Source of the DNA: Romboutsia hominis
GTDB lineage: Bacteria > Bacillota > Clostridia > Peptostreptococcales > Peptostreptococcaceae
Direction of reading: 5' to 3'
Length of the DNA stretch: 64,000 nt
NCBI RefSeq assembly: GCF_900002575.1
Contig: NZ_LN650648.1
Span: 186,001 to 250,000 of the forward strand
The translations under genes were made by a program, and so were the position numbers. The first letter of the stretch is position 1. Every line of letters starts with the position of its first letter. Below, piece after piece: positions 57,431-64,000 of this stretch. Under the pieces are notes generated by a model that did not search any database, was not told the DNA's origin, and saw only the letters and a list, made by a program, of their open reading frames with translations.

Positions 57431-58198
57431 ATGGGTGAAATATTAAAAATTGATAGTATAGAAAAATACTATGGAAATAAGGGAAATATATTTAAGACAA
57501 TTGATGATATAAGCTTTAATGTGAGGGAAGGTGAGTTTGTAGGGGTTATGGGACCTTCTGGTTCAGGAAAAACGACTTTATTAAACCTAATAGCAACTAT
57601 TGATGAAGTAAGTTCTGGTCATATCTACTTAAATAATCAGGACTTAACTGAAATAAATAAAAAGAATATAGCTAGATTTAGAAGAGAAAATCTAGGATTT
57701 ATATTTCAAGATTTTAATTTATTAGATACTTTAACAATATATGAAAATATAGCTTTAGCACTTACAATAAATAAAACTAATAAAAATGAAATAGACGATA
57801 AAGTAAAATCTGTAGCAAAAGAATTGGGAATAATAGAAATACTAAATAAGTATCCTTATGAAGTATCAGGTGGTCAAAAACAAAGGACAGCTTGTGCAAG
57901 AGCATTGATAACAAATCCAAAGCTAATACTTGCAGATGAACCAACAGGAGCTCTAGATTCTAGGTCGGCTCAAATTCTAATAGAGATGATATCAAGTCTA
58001 AACAAGGATTTTAATGCAACAATATTAATGGTAACACATGATTCGTTTACGGCAAGTTACTGTGATAGAATTTTGTTTATTAAAGACGGAAAGATATTTA
58101 CAGAATTAGTAAAGGGAAATAATACACGAAAACAATTTTTTAATCAAGTATTAGATGTAGTTGCATTGTTAGGCGGTGATGTAAGGGATGTACGTTAA
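57431..58198 (+). CDS. ABC transporter ATPase, BceA type
   Basis: 255 residues, MacB/LolD-like group. Walker A GPSGSGKTT, Q-loop FIFQDFNLLDTLT, signature VSGGQKQR, Walker B LILADEPTGALDS, switch His in MVTHDSFTA. GAGGTGAT before the ATG at 57431. Pairs with the permease that begins inside its last codons. Confidence 0.94.
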   Translation: MGEILKIDSIEKYYGNKGNIFKTIDDISFNVREGEFVGVMGPSGSGKTTLLNLIATIDEVSSGHIYLNNQDLTEINKKNIARFRRENLGFIFQDFNLLDTLTIYENIALALTINKTNKNEIDDKVKSVAKELGIIEILNKYPYEVSGGQKQRTACARALITNPKLILADEPTGALDSRSAQILIEMISSLNKDFNATILMVTHDSFTASYCDRILFIKDGKIFTELVKGNNTRKQFFNQVLDVVALLGGDVRDVR

Positions 58199-60269
58199 AT
58201 TAGCCATAAATAATGCAAAAAAATCTATTAAAGATTACTTAATATATTTTATAACTATAACAATGTGTGTAAGTTTGTTTTATGCTTTCACATCTTTATC
58301 AAGTTCTAGTTATGAACTTATAACTGAGGATACTTTCAACTTTGAATCTCTAAAAAAGATGTTAAAATACTCAACTTATATAATTACAGCATTATTAGCA
58401 ATACTTGTTGCATATGTAAGTAAATATATGATTAAAAGAAGACAAAAAGAATTTGCTACTTATATATTATTAGGAGCAGAGCAAAAGAGTATAGCACTTA
58501 TGTTTTTTGTAGAAATGTTGATAGTTGGAATATTATCCATAGCATGTGGGATATTTATTGGAACACTTTTCTCACAAGTTGTTACAGCTATGGTATATAT
58601 AAGTGCTAAACAAGAAATAGTATTTTCATTTAAACTTTACTTAGACACAGTTTTTATAACATTTATATTCTTTATAGGAATGTTTTTAGTAGTAGGTATT
58701 TATAATATTAGAGTTTTAAATAAGTTAAAGCTTATAGATATGATGAATAATAGTAAAATAAGTGAATTTAAGTTTAAAAAAAGTAAAAAAGTTTATTCAA
58801 TAGTATTTTTAATATCTTTAATATTATATGGTATATTTATATATTCAATTAAATTTATTATAAATATTAAAAAAGGAATAAATAGCACTAATCATTTAAT
58901 TAGTGCAAATCAAATGATGTTTGCAGAAGTTATTTCAATAGTTTCATTTATAATAGCAACCTATGCTTTATTTTACTCAATATCATATATTCTTATAAGA
59001 ATAAAAGAAAAACACAAAAAATTTAGCTATGAAGGCACAAATCTTTTTTTATTAGGAACAATAGTATCTAAAATAAGAACAACTCCAATACTTATGGCTA
59101 CTATATCATTAACATTCTTAGGTGCTTCAATAAGCTTTATACTTACATTATTAATGTCCCAGTGGTCTTTAGGATACTTAGATTATAGAATTCCTTTTGA
59201 TATAGAGTTAAGGAGTGAATATTCATATAGACCTGAGAAAGAGTACAGTATAAATAAAATAGAAGATATGCCAAAGTTTAATTATTCAGAGGTTATAGAT
59301 TATCTAAAAAATGCTGGTTTAGATATTAATGAGTATGAAGAATTAGAAAAGTACTGTATAAATAAAGAAGATTTTTACATAAGAGATAATAGAGAAAAGC
59401 CTGCCTTAGCTATAAGTTTAAGTGATTTTAATAAACTAAGAAGTATGAAAGGTTATGATACAATAAGTTTAAAAAATGATGAATATACAACTCAATGGGA
59501 TAATACTACTGATCAGCAAGAAATTGACAAGTATATAGAAGAAAATAAAGTTATAAATGTAGAAGGAAAAAGTTTAAAAGTTAGTAAAGATGCATATTAT
59601 AAAGAAACTTTAGGAGAAGGTATATATAATTATCCTACTACAAATATTATTATATTACCTGATGATATATGTAAAGATCTTGTAAGTGCAGGGGTAGATT
59701 TATTTATTACATCTAATAATGAGCTAAGTTATGAAGAAGCTACTAAATTTGAATTAGAGTATATACCGAAGTGGTTTGAAGAAAATAATCCAGAATTAAT
59801 GAAAAAATATGATAGATCTTATTATTTTATACACGGAAGAATTAAATCAGCAGAAACTAGTGAAATTATAAATTTTACTCTAGGAATGAGAATCTTAGGA
59901 TTATATTTAGGTACAGTTTTACTTATGATAAGTTTGACAGTGCTTGCTCTTCAACAGCTTACAGATTCAATAGAACATAAAGATAGATTTAATGTTTTAC
60001 GAAAACTGGGGATAGAAGAAAATGAAATTAATAAAATAGTATTAAAGCAAATAAGTGTATATTTTACTATTCCTGTAATAATAGGCATGATAGGATTTGT
60101 AGTATTTATATATAATTTTTATTTAATATATGAATCCTATATTAGTGCTTATATTGGAGATAGCATGTTTGTATTAAATATGAGTACAGGTATATTTATT
60201 ATGGTAATGATTTATATAAGCTACTTTATTGGAACATATTATACATTTAAGAGAAATATAAGAAATTAA
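58188..60269 (+). CDS. FtsX-like permease, BceB type
   Basis: 693 residues, about ten membrane segments; a large extracellular domain (about 330-570) lies between segments 7 and 8, as in BceB. The first half has YMIKRRQKEFATYILLGAE, the FtsX-fold loop. Such transporters both detect peptide antibiotics (bacitracin, lantibiotics, mersacidin-like) and protect against them. The gene overlaps bceA by 11 bases. The inducing peptide is unknown. Confidence 0.93.
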   Translation: MYVKLAINNAKKSIKDYLIYFITITMCVSLFYAFTSLSSSSYELITEDTFNFESLKKMLKYSTYIITALLAILVAYVSKYMIKRRQKEFATYILLGAEQKSIALMFFVEMLIVGILSIACGIFIGTLFSQVVTAMVYISAKQEIVFSFKLYLDTVFITFIFFIGMFLVVGIYNIRVLNKLKLIDMMNNSKISEFKFKKSKKVYSIVFLISLILYGIFIYSIKFIINIKKGINSTNHLISANQMMFAEVISIVSFIIATYALFYSISYILIRIKEKHKKFSYEGTNLFLLGTIVSKIRTTPILMATISLTFLGASISFILTLLMSQWSLGYLDYRIPFDIELRSEYSYRPEKEYSINKIEDMPKFNYSEVIDYLKNAGLDINEYEELEKYCINKEDFYIRDNREKPALAISLSDFNKLRSMKGYDTISLKNDEYTTQWDNTTDQQEIDKYIEENKVINVEGKSLKVSKDAYYKETLGEGIYNYPTTNIIILPDDICKDLVSAGVDLFITSNNELSYEEATKFELEYIPKWFEENNPELMKKYDRSYYFIHGRIKSAETSEIINFTLGMRILGLYLGTVLLMISLTVLALQQLTDSIEHKDRFNVLRKLGIEENEINKIVLKQISVYFTIPVIIGMIGFVVFIYNFYLIYESYISAYIGDSMFVLNMSTGIFIMVMIYISYFIGTYYTFKRNIRN

Positions 60270-60361
60270 GAAAGGGATAATAAGAAAATTTAAAATATAT
60301 TATCTATGATAGTTATATTCTTTTTAAATTCACTAAATAAGTATATTAGAATTTTTTGCTA

Positions 60362-60409
60362 AACAATAAATGCTCCAAAGAGTTTAACTCTACGGAGCGT
60401 TTATTGTTT
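60362..60409 (+). terminator. Terminator after the BceRSAB-type operon
   Basis: AAACAATAAATGCTCC / GGAGCGTTTATTGTTT arms plus inner AAAGAGTT / AACTCT pairing; long stable hairpin. Confidence 0.85.
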
Positions 60410-60516
60410 AGTAGTGTGAAATAATTTAAATTAATAAGTATAATGACAACACATATATGTAAAGAGATTTATAAAAGATTTTTAATATAGAACTAATAAT
60501 AGATAGGAGATTAATT

Positions 60517-60867
60517 ATGGATAGATTAAGAAGAAAAGAATTATTACAACAATACAAAGAAATGAAGCCAGAAATGGGTGTATATATGTTTAAGTCTATA
60601 AAAACAAACATAGTTTATTTAGGTTGTGATAAAAATATAAAAGCAACTATAAATGGTGATAGATTTAAATTAAATTCTAATAATCATAGATGTAAAAAGT
60701 TGCAAAAAGATTGGAATGAAAATAAAGAAGAGAACTTTGAGATAACAACAGTAGAAGTATTACCTTATGATAAAGATGAAAGTAAGGTAGATTATAGTGA
60801 AGATTTAAAAATATTAAGAGAAATGTGTAAAGATAGATTTACAGAAGAAAATGTGGAAGAAATATAG
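60517..60867 (+). CDS. GIY-YIG-like small protein
   Basis: 116 residues. RRKELLQQYKEMKPEMGVYM followed by a short beta-rich core (NIVYLGCDKNIKATINGD) and NHRCKKLQKDWNE, as in a clostridial group annotated GIY-YIG nuclease family. The GIY motif is reduced to GVY and the YIG to YLG, so nuclease activity is uncertain. Last gene of module 6. Confidence 0.65.
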   Translation: MDRLRRKELLQQYKEMKPEMGVYMFKSIKTNIVYLGCDKNIKATINGDRFKLNSNNHRCKKLQKDWNENKEENFEITTVEVLPYDKDESKVDYSEDLKILREMCKDRFTEENVEEI

Positions 60868-61262
60868 AAATAGAATTTTAATCAGTTATAAAAAATTACT
60901 TTAGCGGATGAATTTAATAAGCAAGGTGAATTATTAGGTGAAAGATTTTAAGGTAATTGTAGAAACACTAGAAGAGTTAGGATGATCACTGTTAATCTCC
61001 TCAAATATTGAAATTTACGAAAACACATTGATAATTTTATCAATGTGTTTTTTATTTAATCATATTATTTTATAAATGAAAATAAGAAAACTAACAATAT
61101 AAAAAATAATAACCTAGAAATAATTATCAAAGACAATTTTTAATAAAATAAGGATGCCTTTTTTCTACAACATATTTTATACACATATGTTCTTTGAAAT
61201 CATCAAACTTCAAATGATATCGTTACCTCATAGAACAAAACAAAACGAAATAGGAGGTAGTA
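60868..61262. other. Gap containing repeat R6 and HTH-gene leader
   Basis: 395 bases. 60896-60983 reads as fragments of coding-like sequence with stops (possible remnant, not identified), then repeat R6, then AT-rich leader with AGGAGG at 61252-61257. Confidence 0.4.
60984..61055 (+). repeat. ssrA-end repeat R6 with terminator
   Basis: Degenerate core AATCTCCTCAAATATTGAAAT, then TTACGAAAAC and the terminator ACACATTGATA / TATCAATGTGT with T tract, almost identical to that of R5. Last copy seen, and proposed right end of the array within this window. Confidence 0.75.
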
Positions 61263-61391
61263 ATGAAATACAAAATAAACACAGAAATAATAAAACTACA
61301 AATGTTAAGAAAAGGCTATTCAATAACCAAACTAGCAAAAGATAGCAACCTATCAAAATCAACAGTATCATTTTTGGTGTACTGTATTTAA
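61263..61391 (+). CDS. Short XRE-like helix-turn-helix protein, possibly truncated
   Basis: 42 residues, with AGGAGG five bases before the ATG. Sequence MLRKGYSITKLAKDSNLSKSTVSF is an XRE/Cro-type helix-turn-helix, but the frame stops right after it; intact phage-type regulators run about 65 residues or more. Downstream to 61684 the DNA is AT-rich, with a TAGTGTA / TACACTA pair near 61408-61441 that could be an operator. Probably a remnant of a mobile element or a micro-regulator. Confidence 0.5.
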   Translation: MKYKINTEIIKLQMLRKGYSITKLAKDSNLSKSTVSFLVYCI

Positions 61392-61684
61392 AATATAGAA
61401 AAATAGTGTAGTCTAAAATATTTAGTACAGTAGGTACACTATAGTTAATAAAATTTTATATATTTACTTAGTATGTATAGTTTTATAGTTTAGTAGATTA
61501 TTAATGTACTTAGTGTACAGGATTTTCTTACTAATAAAAACAACTTGATAATAAAGGATATTATAGATTAGTAGTGAAAATAAATTAAAAATGATAAATT
61601 AGGAAGTTATTAGAGTATAATTTAAAAGTATAGAATATAAACTTATATTAATTAAGTAAAGAAATTAGAAAGGTTGGAACACAG

Positions 61685-62095
61685 ATGATAAGAACAATTG
61701 TAAAAGATATATCATTTTTAAAACAAAAATCAGAACCTGCGACAAAAGAAGATATAGACGTTATTAATGATTTAATCGATACATTAAGAGCAAATTTAGA
61801 ACATTGTGTGGGTATGGCAGCCAATATGATAGGAGTAAAAAAACGTATATTGGTATTTACTGTAGGGAATATTATAGTTCCTATGGTAAATCCAGTTATA
61901 TTAAAAAAAGAAAATCCTTATGAAGCAGAAGAAAGTTGTTTATCTTTAGATGGTTTTAGAAAAACAACAAGATATGAAACTATAGAGGTTGAATATCTAG
62001 ATATAAATTTCAAGAAGCACAAACAAATATTTACGGGATTTACTGCACAGATTATTCAGCATGAGGTAGATCACTTCGAAGGTATAATAATCTAA
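61685..62095 (+). CDS. def: Peptide deformylase
   Basis: Removes the formyl group from nascent proteins. 136 residues with the three family motifs: GMAANMIG (usual GLAAPQVG), EESCLSLDG (Cys metal ligand) and QHEVDH (two His ligands and catalytic Glu). The Pro and Gln of motif 1 are changed, as in many short clostridial deformylases, and it may be a secondary copy to the one beside fmt. AAAGG site. Confidence 0.88.
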   Translation: MIRTIVKDISFLKQKSEPATKEDIDVINDLIDTLRANLEHCVGMAANMIGVKKRILVFTVGNIIVPMVNPVILKKENPYEAEESCLSLDGFRKTTRYETIEVEYLDINFKKHKQIFTGFTAQIIQHEVDHFEGIII

Positions 62096-62169
62096 TAGAT
62101 AATATTGTAAGCATTATAATATGGATTTTTCTATAAAAATTATATAATGATATAACCTTTAAAGTATTT

Positions 62170-62206
62170 AAATTACCGCATTAATATGTGTGGTAATTTT
62201 TTATTT
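62170..62206 (+). terminator. Terminator after def
   Basis: AAATTACC / GGTAATTT arms with inner CAT / GTG pairing and a T tract. Confidence 0.82.
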
Positions 62207-62234
62207 TATTAATAATAAAAGTAAACGATTTTTA

Positions 62235-62279
62235 TTGACATAAGTATCTATAATAGTTAATATAGTTTAGTACAAAACA
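62235..62279 (+). promoter_or_regulatory. Promoter and operator of the MarR-type gene
   Basis: TTGACA (62235-62240), 17 bases, TAATAT (62258-62263), then the operator-like AGTTTAGTACAAAACA (62264-62279) over the transcription start. The latter matches the palindrome at 62787 in 12 of 16 positions, implying autoregulation. Confidence 0.68.
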
Positions 62280-62305
62280 AAATTTAATATGGAGGTGTTT
62301 CCATT

Positions 62306-62746
62306 ATGAATAAAAATAAGCTTAAGCTAGGACTTGATATTAGCAAAATTCATCATATAATTTCAAGGAAGATGGATGCTTCTGTAATTAGTGCAATTGA
62401 TGATAATTTAACTGTATCACAAGCTTATGTAATAGATTTTATTTCTAATGAAGGTAAGGATAAAGAAATATTCCAAAAGGATTTAGAAAAAGCCTTTGAT
62501 TTAAAGCGCTCATCTATTAGCTTGATGCTAAATAATATGGAAAAGAGTGAGTTAATAGAAAGAGTACCTGTTACAGAGGATGCACGATTAAAGAAAATAA
62601 TTTTAACTCAAAAATCTATAAAGCTTTATGAAAAAATTTCAACTGCAATTGATTCAATAGAGGATAAATTATCAGAAAATATAACTCCAGAAGAAATAAA
62701 AGTATTTCAAAGTGTACTTGAAAAAATAAGAAATAGTTTAGAATAA
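62306..62746 (+). CDS. MarR-family regulator
   Basis: 146 residues, winged helix with FQKDLEKAFDLKRSSISLMLNNMEK and wing VTEDARLKKIILT. Upstream of a MATE efflux gene with matching operator-like sites at both promoters, so it probably represses itself and the pump until a ligand binds. GGAGGTG site. Confidence 0.9.
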   Translation: MNKNKLKLGLDISKIHHIISRKMDASVISAIDDNLTVSQAYVIDFISNEGKDKEIFQKDLEKAFDLKRSSISLMLNNMEKSELIERVPVTEDARLKKIILTQKSIKLYEKISTAIDSIEDKLSENITPEEIKVFQSVLEKIRNSLE

Positions 62747-62773
62747 CCGTTTGAAATTTCAATAACGGTTATA
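62746..62773 (+). terminator. Weak terminator or attenuator after the MarR-type gene
   Basis: AACCGTT / AACGGTT arms directly after the stop codon, followed by ATATTTATAT; no long T tract. Confidence 0.55.
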
Positions 62774-62786
62774 TTTATATAAATAT

Positions 62787-62802
62787 TGTTTTGCACAAAA
62801 CA
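62787..62802. promoter_or_regulatory. Palindromic operator before the MATE gene
   Basis: TGTTTTG-CA-CAAAACA, 7-base arms and 2-base centre, 24 bases before the MATE start codon. Confidence 0.65.
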
Positions 62803-62826
62803 TAAATAAAAATAGGAGGATGATAT

Positions 62827-64000
62827 ATGTCAAAAGTATCTAACTTTACAGAAGGGAAGATATTCTCCCCTTTATTAAAATTTGCAATACCTATACTACT
62901 TGCATTATTTTTGCAAACCATGTACGGTGCAGTTGATTTACTTATAGTAGGGCAATTTGGTAATGCAGCAGATGTGTCTGCCGTTTCAACAGGTAGTCAA
63001 GTAATGATGACTATAACTGTAATAATTACAGGGTTAACTATGGGGCTTACCATATTAATAGGACAAAAACTTGGAGAAGGAAATTCAAAAGAAGCTGGAA
63101 ATGTTGTAGGAAGTGGTATTTCAATATTTGCTATTATAGCTATAGTTATTACTGTTTTAATTGTTAGATTTGCTTCACCTATTTCAACTTTTATGCATAC
63201 TCCAAAAGAAGCTTTCGATAGCACTGTAATGTATATAAAAGTTTGTGCTTCAGGATCTATTTTTATAGTAGCTTATAATATTATAGGAGGCGTATTTAGA
63301 GGATTAGGAGATTCAAAAACTCCACTTATTACAGTAGGGATTGCATGTGTTACAAATATTATAGGAGATTTAATATTTGTTGGAATATTTAAAATGGCTG
63401 CTACAGGTGCAGCACTTGCTACTATAATGGCTCAGGCAATTAGTGTTATACTTTCTGTAATAATTATTAAAAAGCGTGGACTTCCTTTTGAATTTTCTAG
63501 AAAAAGTATAAAGTTTCATAAAGGTTTAACATCAAAGATAATTAAATACGGTACTCCAATAGCTTTACAAGATGGACTTGTACATTTATCTTTCCTTGTA
63601 ATTATGATTATAGGCAATTCAATGGGAGTAATTCCATCAGCAGGAATTGGTGTCGCAGAAAAACTTGTTGGATTTATAATGCTTATACCATCATCTTTTT
63701 CTCAAGCAGTATCTGCGTTTGTTGCACAAAACTATGGAGCTAAAAAATACCATAGATCAAGAAAAGTTCTTGTTTATGCAATTTCGGCTTCTTTATGTTG
63801 TGGAGTTGTAATGTTTTATATTACCTTCTTCCATGGAAATTTACTTGCAGGAATGTTCTCTAAAGATAAAGATGTAGTCTTAGCAGCTTGGGAATACATG
63901 AAAGCATACGGAATAGACTGTCTTTTAACTGCAATTATGTTCTGTATGGTAGGGTATTTTAATGGATGTGGAAAAACAACTTTTGTAATGATACAAGGAA
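62827..64000 (+). CDS. MATE-family multidrug efflux protein, 3' end outside window
   Basis: Cation-driven drug exporter. The frame is open from the ATG at 62827 (AGGAGGATG upstream) to the end of the window, 391 residues of a usual 450. It opens FSPLLKFAIPILLALFLQTMYGAVDLLIVG, typical of MATE (here VDLLIVGQFG), and contains GGVFRGLGDSKTP and, in the second half, FVAQNYGAKKY and GYFNGCGKTTFVM. About ten membrane segments are present so far. Regulated by the MarR protein just upstream (inference). Confidence 0.93.
   Translation, partial: MSKVSNFTEGKIFSPLLKFAIPILLALFLQTMYGAVDLLIVGQFGNAADVSAVSTGSQVMMTITVIITGLTMGLTILIGQKLGEGNSKEAGNVVGSGISIFAIIAIVITVLIVRFASPISTFMHTPKEAFDSTVMYIKVCASGSIFIVAYNIIGGVFRGLGDSKTPLITVGIACVTNIIGDLIFVGIFKMAATGAALATIMAQAISVILSVIIIKKRGLPFEFSRKSIKFHKGLTSKIIKYGTPIALQDGLVHLSFLVIMIIGNSMGVIPSAGIGVAEKLVGFIMLIPSSFSQAVSAFVAQNYGAKKYHRSRKVLVYAISASLCCGVVMFYITFFHGNLLAGMFSKDKDVVLAAWEYMKAYGIDCLLTAIMFCMVGYFNGCGKTTFVMIQG

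Overview
This window is about 64 kb of very AT-rich, low-GC Gram-positive DNA. Strong AGGAGG-type ribosome sites, a small acid-soluble spore protein, a class B sortase, the rpoN-cggR-gap-pgk-tpiA-gpmI-eno-secG-rnr-smpB-ssrA order and the acetylase-type dap operon together suggest an anaerobic spore former of the Clostridia. My best guess is Peptostreptococcaceae (Paeniclostridium, Paraclostridium or Clostridioides-like). That guess comes from gene order and style and was not tested by a search.

Bases 1-6300 hold the end of hpt, a VOC-fold protein, a DUF4397 protein, sortase B and a leftward asd-dapA-dapB-dapD operon for diaminopimelate and lysine. Bases 6590-13370 hold a divergent cluster around an IclR regulator: two large flavin/Fe-S enoate-type reductases (BaiCD-like and BaiH-like), a short-chain dehydrogenase and a BaiE-like dehydratase. 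It resembles part of the bile acid 7-dehydroxylation pathway but has no CoA ligase or CoA transferase. Bases 13840-31270 are chromosomal core: an M20 deacylase, a spore protein, a methyltransferase, Hsp33, sigma-54, the CggR-controlled glycolytic genes, secG, RNase R, SmpB and tmRNA.

From the 3' end of the tmRNA gene (31272) to about 61050 the DNA looks accessory. Six extra copies of the tmRNA 3'-end sequence (core TCTCCACCATTGAAAT) lie in the same orientation at about 38.8, 43.4, 44.8, 51.9, 55.5 and 61.0 kb. Five of the six are followed at once by a terminator hairpin, as the real tmRNA is. They divide the region into six modules of 1.4 to 7.6 kb that read like serial insertions at ssrA. 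In order: (1) oxalate/formate-type MFS transporters, a YeiH-type exporter, an amidohydrolase and a LysR regulator; (2) a Fur-box-controlled ABC importer operon with a small protein carrying the four-cysteine pattern of [FeFe]-hydrogenase; (3) a decayed response regulator/ABC pair; (4) a MarR/DUF2798 pair, an amidohydrolase, a 72% asparagine miniprotein, DUF4474 and phosphoesterase genes and a likely sporulation protein; (5) a response regulator-ABC-permease-kinase set with a frameshifted permease; (6) a complete BceRSAB-type peptide-antibiotic sensing and efflux operon plus a GIY-YIG-like protein. I see no recombinase gene in the array.

Bases 61050-64000 hold a short HTH ORF, a small peptide deformylase and a MarR-MATE efflux pair with matching palindromic operators; the MATE gene runs off the window. 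Separately, a dispersed intergenic repeat of about 170 bp occurs three times (1.8, 13.5 and 17.1 kb), each time starting where an upstream terminator ends. I saw no tRNA or 5S/16S/23S rRNA genes, CRISPR array or intact insertion sequence.
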